64,000 bases of DNA from CALBPI01 sp039815365 (GTDB taxonomy: Bacteria; Pseudomonadota; Gammaproteobacteria; Steroidobacterales; Woeseiaceae), in assembly GCA_039815365.1 (NCBI GenBank), contig JBCBZK010000002.1, positions 10,075 through 74,074 on the forward strand, given 5' to 3'. The notes beneath the pieces were generated by a model. That model was given only the letters and a program-made list of their open reading frames with translations. It was not told where the DNA came from and made no database searches. Made by a program: the position numbers and the translations under genes. Shown here piece by piece: positions 27,364 through 36,657 of the stretch (the stretch's first letter is position 1; each line of letters opens with the position of its first letter).

Positions 27364-28003
27364 GCGCGCTGCCACTGTGGCGCAGTTGTATCAGCCAACG
27401 CTTGCTGATGGTTTGGTCGCGGGCGTCGATGAGGCAGGCCGCGGACCGCTGGCTGGACCTGTGAGTGTGGCGGCTGTTGTGCTGGATCCCCGGCGCATTC
27501 CAGCAGGTCTGAATGATTCCAAGAAGCTCTCGCCCAGTGCGCGGCAACGTCTGTTTGTAGAAATCAATGAAATGGCATTGCATCAGTGCGTCATTATGGT
27601 GTCACCAGCAGACATCGACGCATTGAATATCCTGCACGCGACGATGCATGGCATGCGTTGCGCCGTGGAAGGTTTGACCTGTACGTTGAGTGAAGTCGTC
27701 ATCGATGGGAATCGGGCGCCCGATTTGACCTCGTTATCACCAAGGCCGCCGGTGCGCACTTTGATTGGTGGCGATGCGTTGCACGCGAGTGTTGCGGCCG
27801 CATCGATATTGGCCAAATGTACCCGCGACGCCGCGATGGTTGAATACGATGAGCAGTTTCCCGGTTACGGGTTCGCGAAGCACAAGGGATACCCGACGGT
27901 CGCGCACCGTGACGCACTGCAAACGTTAGGACCATGCGCTATCCATCGGCACAGTTTTGCGCCGGTTCGCGCCGCGGCAGCGCGGCATTGCGAGGGGTGC
28001 TGA
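27356..28003 (+). CDS. rnhB: Ribonuclease HII
   Basis: Removes misincorporated ribonucleotides and RNA from RNA-DNA hybrids. The 215-residue protein has the catalytic VDEAGRGPLAGP (Asp-Glu), the SKKLSPSAR motif, the third Asp in EVVIDGNRAP and the fourth in CTRDAAM. I prefer ATG at 27356, overlapping the end of lpxB; a TTG at 27344 is also in frame. Its stop codon is directly followed by the dnaE GTG. Confidence 0.96.
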   Translation: MARRAATVAQLYQPTLADGLVAGVDEAGRGPLAGPVSVAAVVLDPRRIPAGLNDSKKLSPSARQRLFVEINEMALHQCVIMVSPADIDALNILHATMHGMRCAVEGLTCTLSEVVIDGNRAPDLTSLSPRPPVRTLIGGDALHASVAAASILAKCTRDAAMVEYDEQFPGYGFAKHKGYPTVAHRDALQTLGPCAIHRHSFAPVRAAAARHCEGC

Positions 28004-31000
28004 GTGGCTGCGCGTAGTTCTGACGCTGTTCGTCGTGATTCGAGATTACCGGATACGGATCAGGGATTCGTTCATCTGCACGTACATACCCAGTACTCGA
28101 TCATGGATGGATTGGTGCGTGTTCCCGAACTGATGTCGACTGCGCGTGAGTCGGCTATGCCGGCGGTTGCGTTGACCGATGCTGGCAACTTGTTCGCGAT
28201 GGTCAAGTTCTACACAAAAGCGGTGCGGGCAGGTATCAAGCCGATCATCGGCGTAGAGTTTGCGGTGTACGACTCTGATCAACGCGGTGCTGAGGATGCA
28301 CTCGTGCTGTTGTGCCAAAACGATGAGGGTTACAAAAACCTGACTAAACTGGTGACGCGTGCGTATCTGGAAGGTCAGCATCAAAGTCGCCCTGGGGTTG
28401 ACTGGCGATGGCTCGATGCGAAAAGCACGGCGGGTTTGATTGCCTTGTCCGGGGGGTTCGCCGGCGATCTCGCCCGATTGTGTTCAACAGGTGCGACAGA
28501 TGCTGCGCTCGCGCGTGCCGAGCACTGGCAGACGATTTTTGCGGACCGTTACTATTTGCAGGTCTCGCGTACCGGGCGCGACGGTGAAAATCGCTGGATT
28601 CAACATGCGGTCCATATTGGCAATCGTTTGCAACTACCGTTAGTGGCAACTAATGACGTGCGTTTTCTGGCAGAGGAAGATTTTGACGCGCACGAAGCGC
28701 GGGTGTGTATCCACCAGGGTCGCACGTTGGCCGATACCTCAAGACCACGTAAGTACAGTAAGCAACAGTTCCTGCGCTCAGCTGTGCAGATGCGCGAATT
28801 GTTTGAAGATATCCCAGGTGCGCTGGACAACACGCTGGCGATCGCCGCGCGTTGCAGTCTCGATCTCGAGCTTGGCAAGAGCTATTTGCCAGAGTTTCCG
28901 GTGCCCGATGGCAGCAGCGCGGCAGACTGGTTACGCAAACAGTCGGCCCTCGGCCTCGAACGAAAAATTGCTGAAGGTGCCAACTCGGACAGCGACGTGG
29001 AGACTTACGACGCACGCTTGCAGCGCGAGCTCGACACCATCTGCAACATGGGGTTTCCCGGCTATTTTTTGATCGTCGCTGACTTTATTCGTTGGGCGCG
29101 GGAGAACGGTGTACCGGTCGGCCCGGGTCGTGGCTCAGGGGCCGGATCTTTGGTTGCGTTCGTGCTTGGCATTACCGACATTGATCCGTTGGAGCACGAC
29201 TTGTTGTTCGAGAGATTCCTGAATCCCGAACGCGTGTCGATGCCGGATTTTGACGTCGACTTCTGTATGGAAGGTCGTGACCGTGTGATCGGATACGTTG
29301 CGGATCACTATGGTCGACATCGCGTATCGCAGATCATTACGTACGGCACGATGGCAGCCAAAGCCGTAGTGCGAGACGCCGGTCGTGTGCTCGAATTTCC
29401 TTACGGATTCGTTGACCGGATCGCCAAGCTTATTCCGTTCGAGGTTGGCATGACGCTGGCGAAAGCGCTGGACGATGAGCCGGAGTTAGCACGTTTGCGC
29501 GAAGAGGACGATGAGGTTCGCAGTATCCTTGATTTGGCGTTGTCGCTGGAAGGATGCGTACGAAATGCCGGTAAACACGCGGGAGGCGTTGTGATTGCGC
29601 CGACCGAGCTGACCGATTTTACGCCGCTGTATTGCGAGCAAGGCGGCAACAACCTTGTGACCCAGTTCGACAAGGATGACGTAGAAGCTGCTGGACTCGT
29701 CAAGTTCGATTTTCTCGGTTTGCGTACGCTCACTATTATCGATCGCGCACTGGTTAATGTGAACGAGACGCGCGCGTTAGCCGGCGAGGCGCCAATCGAT
29801 CTGAAAGCGCTACCAATGGATGACCAAGCGACGTTTGCGTTGCTACAGCGCTGCCACACGACTGCAGTGTTTCAGCTTGAGTCGCGCGGCATGAAAGATC
29901 TGATCAAGCGTTTGCGACCGGACAGTTTTGGCGATCTTGTTGCACTGGTCGCGCTGTTTCGACCAGGACCGCTACAGTCGGGAATGGTCGATGACTTCAT
30001 CGCGCGCAAGCACGGTGAGGGCGGTGAAGTTATTGATTACCTGCACCCGGACTTGCAGCCGGTACTTGAGTCTACGTACGGCGTGATTCTCTATCAGGAA
30101 CAGGTGATGCAAATCGCGCAGGTGTTGGCGGGTTACACGCTGGGCGGCGCCGATTTGCTGCGCCGTGCGATGGGTAAGAAAAAACTCGAAGAGATGGCCA
30201 AGCAGCGTGAAATTTTCGTCGAGGGTTGTGTGGCGCGCGATGTCGATCGGGCGCAGGCCGAGTATATCTTCGATTTGATGGAGAAATTCGCCGGCTACGG
30301 TTTCAACAAGTCACACTCGGCTGCATACGCGGTGTTGTCCTACCACACGGCGTGGCTCAAAGCGCATTATCCTGCGCAGTTCATGGCTGCCGTGATGTCG
30401 TCGGATATGGACAGCACCGACAAATTAGTCGGACTCAAAGATGACTGTCGCTTGCTCGGTATTGAGCTGCGTGGACCGGACGTCAACGCGTCTCTATGCC
30501 ACTTTAGTGCGACGAGCGACGGTGCCATTCGGTACGGGCTTGGTGCTGTCAAAGGCGTCGGACGCGCCGCGATCGATGCCATCGTTGAATCGCGCGAAGC
30601 CGACGGGCCATTCAAAGATCTGGCGGATTTGTGCGCGCGGGTCGATACCAGTCGTATCAACAAACGTATGTTTGAGTCGCTGATCAAGTCCGGCGCAGCC
30701 GACAGTCTGCACGATAACCGCAGGTCAATGTTTGAGACGCTGCCAGAACTTGTGAAACGTGCCGAGCAAGACGCTCGCGCCGCAGCGGCAGGCCAGAACG
30801 ATTTGTTTGGTAGTCTGAGTACACCGGATCCGGTCGCCGAGACGATTGTTTTGCGCGATGTAGCGCCCTGGAATCATGGCGACAGACTCAGCGCAGAAAA
30901 AGAAGCGTTGGGTTTGTACCTGAGTGGTCATCCGTTTGAAGTGTTCCGTGATATCGCGACACAATTGACTCACGGGAAACTGGGGGACATTGCATCGATT

Positions 31001-31567
31001 AAGCCGCCGTCGGGCGCGCACAACGGGAATGACTTTTCTCAGCCACGCAGGCAGGCGACGGTCGCAGGTCTGGTGTTCGACATACGCCGGCGCGGCAATC
31101 GTGTCACGTTGACGTTAGACGATGATACAGGTCGTGTTGATGTGAACCTGTACGCTGACATGGTCGATTCGGTGCGTCACTTGCTGGTAAAAGACAGCGT
31201 CGTGCTGGCAAGCGGCACGCTGCGGTGGGACAACTTCATGAATGCGTGGGCTGTTAGCGCAAGACAGTTGCGCGATTTTGACCATGTTATCGAGGAGCAG
31301 GCGACGAGTCTTGTGATCGCCATCGAGCGTCCCGAGAAGGACACCGACGCCGCCCTGCAAATGCGTGATTTGCAATCGGTGCTCAGACCGCACCGTGGTG
31401 GCAACTGTGATATCTGTGTGCACTACCGTACCGACGACGCTGTGGCCCGGATCGCGTTCGGGCAACTGTGGCGCATCCGCATGTCACGTGAGTTGCGTGA
31501 ACAATTGGCAAACATGTTCGGTGATAACGCGATCAGAATTGGTTTTACAGTGGCCAATGGGGCATAG
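28004..31567 (+). CDS. dnaE: DNA polymerase III subunit alpha
   Basis: Replicative polymerase of 1187 residues. The N-terminal PHP domain starts FVHLHVHTQYSIMDG; the catalytic palm has PDFDVDFCMEGRDRVI near residue 413 with two of the three Asp residues, plus GPGRGSGAGSLV; the HhH region (YGLGAVKGVGRAAI) and C-terminal OB fold (VAGLVFDIRRRGNRV) follow. The PHP motif here retains His residues, as in the E. coli type. The start is GTG immediately after rnhB. Confidence 0.98.
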   Translation: MAARSSDAVRRDSRLPDTDQGFVHLHVHTQYSIMDGLVRVPELMSTARESAMPAVALTDAGNLFAMVKFYTKAVRAGIKPIIGVEFAVYDSDQRGAEDALVLLCQNDEGYKNLTKLVTRAYLEGQHQSRPGVDWRWLDAKSTAGLIALSGGFAGDLARLCSTGATDAALARAEHWQTIFADRYYLQVSRTGRDGENRWIQHAVHIGNRLQLPLVATNDVRFLAEEDFDAHEARVCIHQGRTLADTSRPRKYSKQQFLRSAVQMRELFEDIPGALDNTLAIAARCSLDLELGKSYLPEFPVPDGSSAADWLRKQSALGLERKIAEGANSDSDVETYDARLQRELDTICNMGFPGYFLIVADFIRWARENGVPVGPGRGSGAGSLVAFVLGITDIDPLEHDLLFERFLNPERVSMPDFDVDFCMEGRDRVIGYVADHYGRHRVSQIITYGTMAAKAVVRDAGRVLEFPYGFVDRIAKLIPFEVGMTLAKALDDEPELARLREEDDEVRSILDLALSLEGCVRNAGKHAGGVVIAPTELTDFTPLYCEQGGNNLVTQFDKDDVEAAGLVKFDFLGLRTLTIIDRALVNVNETRALAGEAPIDLKALPMDDQATFALLQRCHTTAVFQLESRGMKDLIKRLRPDSFGDLVALVALFRPGPLQSGMVDDFIARKHGEGGEVIDYLHPDLQPVLESTYGVILYQEQVMQIAQVLAGYTLGGADLLRRAMGKKKLEEMAKQREIFVEGCVARDVDRAQAEYIFDLMEKFAGYGFNKSHSAAYAVLSYHTAWLKAHYPAQFMAAVMSSDMDSTDKLVGLKDDCRLLGIELRGPDVNASLCHFSATSDGAIRYGLGAVKGVGRAAIDAIVESREADGPFKDLADLCARVDTSRINKRMFESLIKSGAADSLHDNRRSMFETLPELVKRAEQDARAAAAGQNDLFGSLSTPDPVAETIVLRDVAPWNHGDRLSAEKEALGLYLSGHPFEVFRDIATQLTHGKLGDIASIKPPSGAHNGNDFSQPRRQATVAGLVFDIRRRGNRVTLTLDDDTGRVDVNLYADMVDSVRHLLVKDSVVLASGTLRWDNFMNAWAVSARQLRDFDHVIEEQATSLVIAIERPEKDTDAALQMRDLQSVLRPHRGGNCDICVHYRTDDAVARIAFGQLWRIRMSRELREQLANMFGDNAIRIGFTVANGA

Positions 31568-31630
31568 CATGGGTGAGCCACGTACACGCGTGTGCTACCT
31601 TACGCGCAACGACTCAAACGGGGTTTGTCG

Positions 31631-32593
31631 ATGGACGTAAAATTTCTCGAATTCGAACAGCCGATTGCCGACCTTGAGGCAAAGATAGAAGGGTTGCGCT
31701 ATGTCGGTGACGATTCTGAAGTGAATGTCGCCGAAGAAGTGGATCGACTCGCGAAAAAGAGCGAAACGCTGACGAAGTCGATTTTTTCGAGCCTTACCGC
31801 TTGGCAAGTCGCGCAAGTTGCGCGACACCCGATGCGTCCTTACACGCTCGACTATGTCGATCTTATTTTCGACGACTTTCAGGAGCTGCACGGCGATCGT
31901 ATGTACGCTGATGATTACGCCATCATTGGTGGCATCGCGCGCATCGAAGGGTTGCCTGTGATGTTGATAGGTCACCAGAAAGGGCGCGACACCAAAGAAC
32001 GCGTGCGTCGCAATTACGGGATGCCGCGGCCCGAAGGTTATCGCAAGGCACAGCGTCTGATGCGTCTTGCCGAGAAGTTCAAGTTGCCGGTCGTCACACT
32101 GATTGACACGCCAGGGGCGTACCCGGGTATTGGTGCAGAAGAGCGCGGTCAGTCCGAGGCGATCGCGAGTAGCCTTAAATTGATGGCGCGTTTACGTACA
32201 CCGATTATCAGTGTCGTAATCGGTGAGGGTGGTTCTGGCGGTGCGCTGGCCATTGGCGTATCGGACAGGCTAATGATGCTGCAGTACGCGGTCTATTCGG
32301 TGATCTCGCCCGAGGGATGCGCGTCTATTTTGTGGAAGAGCGCCGAGAAAGCGGCAGACGCCGCTGATGCCATGCGCATCACTGCTGCGCAGCTCAAGGG
32401 TTTTGGTCTGATAGATCATTTGATCGAGGAGCCTTTAGGCGGCGCACACCGCAGTTACAAGGCCGTGGCCGAGACATTGAAGAATGCGTTGCTCTCGCAA
32501 ATCAACACGCTCGACGCATTGTCGAGCGAACAGCTACTGGAAGAGCGAGCTGCGAAAATTTCTGCATTTGGTGATTTTCGTATCGCAAGCTGA
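31631..32593 (+). CDS. accA: Acetyl-CoA carboxylase carboxyltransferase subunit alpha
   Basis: With AccD, transfers carboxyl from biotin to acetyl-CoA to make malonyl-CoA. The 320-residue protein starts MDVKFLEFEQPIADLEAKI, typical for the family, and carries TLIDTPGAYPGIGAEERGQ and GEGGSGGALAIGVSDR of the crotonase-like fold. Upstream GTG 31592 would give a non-conserved extension, so ATG 31631 is preferred. Its stop overlaps the tilS ATG by one base. Confidence 0.97.
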   Translation: MDVKFLEFEQPIADLEAKIEGLRYVGDDSEVNVAEEVDRLAKKSETLTKSIFSSLTAWQVAQVARHPMRPYTLDYVDLIFDDFQELHGDRMYADDYAIIGGIARIEGLPVMLIGHQKGRDTKERVRRNYGMPRPEGYRKAQRLMRLAEKFKLPVVTLIDTPGAYPGIGAEERGQSEAIASSLKLMARLRTPIISVVIGEGGSGGALAIGVSDRLMMLQYAVYSVISPEGCASILWKSAEKAADAADAMRITAAQLKGFGLIDHLIEEPLGGAHRSYKAVAETLKNALLSQINTLDALSSEQLLEERAAKISAFGDFRIAS

Positions 32594-33876
32594 TGATTGA
32601 TGCGCAGCATATCGCTGCGCGCGTTCAAGCGCTCACGCTAAGGCTACCTGCGTTCACGGGTTTGTTAGTCGCGTTCAGCGGTGGTCGCGATTCGTCTGTG
32701 TTGCTGTCTCTAATGGCCCGTGCGGACGTGGCACCTGTGCGTGCTGTCAACGTCGACCATGGCTTGCAGCCGGATATCGCGACGCAATGGCTGGCACATA
32801 ATGCCCAATTTTGCGAGGGGCTCGGCGTACCGTTTACGCGCGTTTCGGTAGATGTTGCCGCGCACGGCGGAGAGAGTCTCGAGGCCGCTGCGCGACGGGC
32901 ACGCTATGCGGCATTGGCAGGCGAAGCACGCACGGGCGAATTGGTGTTGCTGGCACAGCACGAGTCTGATCAGGCTGAAACGTTGTTGTTGCAGTTGCTA
33001 CGCGGTGGTGGTCCGGACGGTCTGGCGTCGATGCCAACAGTTTCTGTGCTTGGCGAAACACTGATGGCGCGACCACTGTTGGACGTTACGGATGCTGACA
33101 TTGCCGCTTATGCCCACGACCAGAGACTCAGATGGTTTGAAGACCCGAGCAATCAAGACCAGCGCTTCGACCGCAACTTTCTGCGTGCCGTCGTTATGCC
33201 ATCGCTGCGGGAGCGTTGGCCCTCCGTCGATCGTACGCTATCGCGCGGCGCGCAGTGGCAAGCAGAAGCGGCGCAGTTACAACACCAGTTAGGCGCTGCT
33301 GATATGCGTACGGTCACAATCGATGGTCGTGTGCTCAGCTGCGGGCGGCTTGCGAGGCTTACATCGAGTCGTTTATCGAATACGCTTCGCTTCGCCATTC
33401 GCGCCGCAGGGCTGACAACGCCCTCTGCGCAGCGACTTGCCGCGCTGCAGACGCTGGCGCTGCAGACCGCAGGCCGTGGCAGTGTTCGTTGGCACGGCGG
33501 TGTTGCGCTGCGCTACCGCGATCAGCTGCATTTGTTGGATGAGCTATCCCCTGACCCGGTCAGTGGTTGGTCGGCAGCGCTGCCGACGGATCATCGCTTG
33601 CAGCTACCGCATACGTTCGGCACGTTAGCATTGGCGGCAGAACGCGCGCACGCGACCTTGACCGTGCGCTTTCGTGAAGGGGGGGAGCGCGTTCCGTTGG
33701 CAGGTGGTCAACATCAAGCGCTGGCGAAGTGGTTTCAGCAACATGGCATTCCACCATGGCAGCGCAGTCGCATGCCATTGGTATTTGCCGGCGATACGCT
33801 CATCGCGATCGGCGAGCATCGCCTGTCTAGGTGGTCCGAGTTCGTGCCCGGCGGGGCGCTCATTTGGCGCCGCTAA
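32593..33876 (+). CDS. tilS: tRNA(Ile)-lysidine synthase
   Basis: Adds lysine to C34 of tRNA-Ile(CAU), switching its reading from AUG to AUA. The PP-loop motif SGGRDSSVLLSLM is near residue 29, followed by the HGLQPD and AQHESDQAETLLLQLLRG motifs, then the tRNA-binding C-terminal domains (GGERVPLAGG and KWFQQHGIPPWQRSRMPLV). Length is 427 residues, normal for the family. It overlaps accA by one base (TGATG). Confidence 0.96.
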   Translation: MIDAQHIAARVQALTLRLPAFTGLLVAFSGGRDSSVLLSLMARADVAPVRAVNVDHGLQPDIATQWLAHNAQFCEGLGVPFTRVSVDVAAHGGESLEAAARRARYAALAGEARTGELVLLAQHESDQAETLLLQLLRGGGPDGLASMPTVSVLGETLMARPLLDVTDADIAAYAHDQRLRWFEDPSNQDQRFDRNFLRAVVMPSLRERWPSVDRTLSRGAQWQAEAAQLQHQLGAADMRTVTIDGRVLSCGRLARLTSSRLSNTLRFAIRAAGLTTPSAQRLAALQTLALQTAGRGSVRWHGGVALRYRDQLHLLDELSPDPVSGWSAALPTDHRLQLPHTFGTLALAAERAHATLTVRFREGGERVPLAGGQHQALAKWFQQHGIPPWQRSRMPLVFAGDTLIAIGEHRLSRWSEFVPGGALIWRR

Positions 33877-33877
33877 A

Positions 33878-33906
33878 TTGTCTCGTCACCGTCCATCTGG
33901 TATCTT
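33878..33906 (+). promoter_or_regulatory. Candidate sigma-70 promoter of the tilS-pyrG intergenic RNA
   Basis: TTGTCT (33878-33883) and TATCTT (33901-33906) are separated by exactly 17 bases, directly after the tilS stop codon. Transcription would start near 33913, just before the first of a series of hairpins. Confidence 0.5.
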
Positions 33907-33912
33907 CTTCAT

Positions 33913-34067
33913 CCGATCCAAGCACACAGTCTTGTGTGGACAAGGGCCGGAGTAAAGGCTTGCGCTGTAGGCGCAACGATAGCCACAACCGACGCATCGC
34001 GTAGGTTGTCGTTCTCGTTGGGGGCAGTGGCGATTAAGCGGTCCTTTACTCCGGCCTTTTTCTTTTT
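33913..34067 (+). ncRNA. Structured intergenic RNA between tilS and pyrG (unknown family)
   Basis: Hairpin a: CACACA (33923-33928) with TGTGTG (33933-33938), loop GTCT. Closing stem: the 14 bases 33945-33958 pair perfectly with 34043-34056 and can extend by G-U, A-U and A-U. Within the 84-base interior, hairpin b is TTGCGC (33960-33965) with GCGCAA (33971-33976), and hairpin c is ACAACC (33985-33990) with GGTTGT (34004-34009) plus an inner ACGC/GCGT stem. The closing stem runs straight into TTTTTCTTTTT (34057-34067), so plus-strand termination is indicated. It could be a stand-alone sRNA or a pyrG leader attenuator. I could not match it to SRP RNA, 6S RNA, tmRNA or a riboswitch I know. Confidence 0.7.
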
Positions 34068-34111
34068 GTAGCAAAGGTTTATTCGCTAAACCTAATGCAG
34101 GCGGTAACTAA

Positions 34112-35764
34112 ATGACTTCGTATGTTTTCATCACCGGTGGCGTTGTGTCATCGCTCGGCAAGGGCATCACGTCAGCGTGCCTCGCCGCCATTTTAGAATC
34201 GCGCGGCGTGTCGATCAGCATGATGAAGCTGGACCCGTACATTAATGTGGATCCCGGCACGATGAGCCCGTTCCAGCATGGCGAGGTTTTTGTCACTGAC
34301 GATGGTTCAGAGACGGATCTTGACCTTGGCCACTATGAGCGTTTTGTGCGTATTACGACCGGGCGACACAGCAATTTCACGACGGGTCGGATTTACGAGT
34401 CGGTTATCGCGCGCGAACGACGCGGTGATTATCTGGGGGCCACTGTGCAAGTGATCCCTCACATCACAGACGAAATGAAGCAGAGCATCCGACGCGGTGC
34501 CGGTGATGCGGATGTCTGTTTCGTTGAGATCGGCGGTACCGTTGGCGATATCGAATCGTTGCCATTCCTGGAGTCGATTCGGCAATTGGGCGTTGAGCTG
34601 GGTCGCGAGCGTGTCGCCTACGTGCACCTGACGCTTGTGCCGTACATCGCCACCTCGTCGGAGATCAAGACGAAGCCAACGCAGCACTCGGTAAAGGAGC
34701 TGCGTTCTATCGGTATTCAGCCGGATATTCTCGTGTGTCGCTCGGAGCTGCCGCTGCCGGACGAGCAACGTCGCAAGATCGCGCTGTTTACCAACGTGCA
34801 GGAGAAAGCGGTGATTTCTGCCTACGACGTGGATGACCTGTACCGTATCCCACAAGTTCTGCATGAGCAGGGATTCGACGAGATTATCTGCCGGCAGTTG
34901 CGTCTTGACGTACCCAAAGCCGACCTGTCGGAATGGAACGCGGTCGTTGATGCCAAGAAGAACCCTGAATGCGAAGTCAATATCGCCATGGTCGGCAAAT
35001 ACGTAGACCTCAGAGATTCTTATATCTCACTGGCCGAGGCGTTACTGCATGCAGGTATTCACACTCGCACGCGCGTCAATATTCACTACGTCGAGTCGCA
35101 AAATGTCGAGCGCGATGGTGTCAATCAGCTGCGCCAGTACGATGCGATCCTTGTGCCGGGCGGCTTTGGCGACCGCGGCATCGAAGGCAAGATCCGCGCG
35201 GTGCGCTACGCGCGCGAGAACGACGTACCGTATCTGGGCATTTGTCTTGGTATGCAAGTCGCGATCATTGAGTTCGCGCGTCACGTTGCCGGCCTTGAGG
35301 ATGCTCACAGCACAGAATTTAACCGGCAATCGCCACATCCTGTCATTGGATTGATCACGGAATGGCAGAACCTGGATGGTGTCACCCATTTGCGCGATGA
35401 GTCTTCCGAGCTTGGCGGCACTATGCGTTTAGGTGCGCAACAGATTCTGTTGCAAGACGATACGAAAGCGCGCGAGATTTACGGATCAGAAGAGATTCGC
35501 GAGCGGCACCGGCATCGGTTCGAGTTCAATAACAACTACCGCGATCAGCTATCGGACGCGGGTTTGCGGTTCTCGGGTTTGTCGACCGATGATCTTGTCG
35601 AGATGATCGAGCTTCCAGAGCACCCCTGGTTCATGGCAAGTCAATTCCACCCGGAGTTCACCAGCAATCCGCGCGATGGCCATCCGCTGTTCAGTGGTTT
35701 CATCACGGCGGCGCGCGCGTATCAATCGAATGCGATGCAACAACAGCAAGAGGCAAGCGCATGA
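34112..35764 (+). CDS. pyrG: CTP synthase
   Basis: Amidates UTP to CTP using glutamine and ATP. The 550-residue protein has the N-terminal synthetase domain (FITGGVVSSLGKGITSAC, KLDPYINVDPGTMSP, EIGGTVGDIESLPF) and the C-terminal class I glutaminase with the nucleophile Cys in LGICLGMQ and His-Glu in SQFHPEF. AGGCGG precedes the ATG. A structured RNA with a terminator-like stem ends 45 bases upstream, so transcription may be attenuated. The stop overlaps kdsA (ATGA). Confidence 0.98.
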   Translation: MTSYVFITGGVVSSLGKGITSACLAAILESRGVSISMMKLDPYINVDPGTMSPFQHGEVFVTDDGSETDLDLGHYERFVRITTGRHSNFTTGRIYESVIARERRGDYLGATVQVIPHITDEMKQSIRRGAGDADVCFVEIGGTVGDIESLPFLESIRQLGVELGRERVAYVHLTLVPYIATSSEIKTKPTQHSVKELRSIGIQPDILVCRSELPLPDEQRRKIALFTNVQEKAVISAYDVDDLYRIPQVLHEQGFDEIICRQLRLDVPKADLSEWNAVVDAKKNPECEVNIAMVGKYVDLRDSYISLAEALLHAGIHTRTRVNIHYVESQNVERDGVNQLRQYDAILVPGGFGDRGIEGKIRAVRYARENDVPYLGICLGMQVAIIEFARHVAGLEDAHSTEFNRQSPHPVIGLITEWQNLDGVTHLRDESSELGGTMRLGAQQILLQDDTKAREIYGSEEIRERHRHRFEFNNNYRDQLSDAGLRFSGLSTDDLVEMIELPEHPWFMASQFHPEFTSNPRDGHPLFSGFITAARAYQSNAMQQQQEASA

Positions 35765-36612
35765 ACATTGGCGGGATTGATGTCGGACTCGACAAGCCGT
35801 TTTTCCTGATTGCCGGTAACTGCGTTGTAGAAAACGAAGAGACCACATTCGAAACGGCAGGTCGTTTGAAAGAGATGACTGACGAATTGGGCATCGGTTT
35901 GATCTACAAATCGTCGTTCGACAAAGCGAATCGCAGCTCAGCGTCGAGTTTTCGCGGTCCCGGCATGGCCGCCGGTCTCGAGATTCTGGCGAAAGTGAAA
36001 CGCGAGTTAGATGTACCGATTCTCACAGACGTGCATGAAGACACGCCGTTTGATGAGGTGGCTAGCGTTGTCGATGTCATGCAAACGCCTGCATTTCTAT
36101 GCCGTCAAACGAACTTTATTCTCAACGTCGCCAAGCAAGGCATTGCGGTGAACATCAAGAAAGGCCAGTTTCTTTCCCCGTGGGAAATGGACAACGTCGT
36201 TGATAAAGCACGCTCGACGGGCAACCAGAACATCATGGTGTGCGAGCGCGGTTTTAGTTTCGGCTACAACAATCTTGTGTCCGACATGCGCTCTCTTGCA
36301 GTCATGCGGCGCACCGCAGCACCTGTCGTCTTCGATGCGACGCACTCGGTACAGCTGCCGGGAGGCAAGGGCACCGCGTCCGGTGGGCAGCGTGAGTTTG
36401 TGCCTGTCCTTGCGCGTGCCGCGATCGCTGCAGGCGTTGCCGGTGTCTTTATGGAGACGCATCCGGAACCCGAACGTGCCCTTTCGGATGGACCGAACGC
36501 CTGGCCGCTCGATGACATGCGCGAGCTGCTACAGACTTTGAAAGCCATTGATGAAACCGTTAAGTCGGTACCGTTCCCTGAGGCGCGGTACGGTATTGGC
36601 GTGGCAGAATAG
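35761..36612 (+). CDS. kdsA: 3-deoxy-8-phosphooctulonate synthase (KDO-8-P synthase)
   Basis: Condenses arabinose 5-phosphate with PEP to make KDO-8-P for lipopolysaccharide inner core. The 283-residue TIM-barrel protein shows FFLIAGNCVVENEE, YKSSFDKANRSS, NVAKQGIAVNIKKGQFLSPW, CERGFSFGYNNLV and DATHSVQLPGG. Asn at position 20 of the AGNC motif indicates the metal-independent class, in which Asn replaces the metal-binding Cys. It is coupled to pyrG, which supplies the CTP used to activate KDO. Confidence 0.96.
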   Translation: MNIGGIDVGLDKPFFLIAGNCVVENEETTFETAGRLKEMTDELGIGLIYKSSFDKANRSSASSFRGPGMAAGLEILAKVKRELDVPILTDVHEDTPFDEVASVVDVMQTPAFLCRQTNFILNVAKQGIAVNIKKGQFLSPWEMDNVVDKARSTGNQNIMVCERGFSFGYNNLVSDMRSLAVMRRTAAPVVFDATHSVQLPGGKGTASGGQREFVPVLARAAIAAGVAGVFMETHPEPERALSDGPNAWPLDDMRELLQTLKAIDETVKSVPFPEARYGIGVAE

Positions 36613-36657
36613 CCGCGCCGTAATTACAAACAGACGCCAAGAATTACAGGACACACC

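Noticed and set aside
31115..31465. 116-codon minus-strand frame inside dnaE
   Set aside because: Antisense to the conserved C terminus of DnaE; no supporting start signal.
33945..34056. 5S rRNA, SRP RNA, 6S RNA, tmRNA or cobalamin riboswitch as identity of the tilS-pyrG RNA
   Set aside because: Diagnostic sequences were not found: no SRP GGUCAGGUCCGGAAGGAAGC core, no CCA/tRNA-like ends, no 5S pairing; GCAGTGGC resembles part of a B12 box only in the wrong orientation and without the rest.
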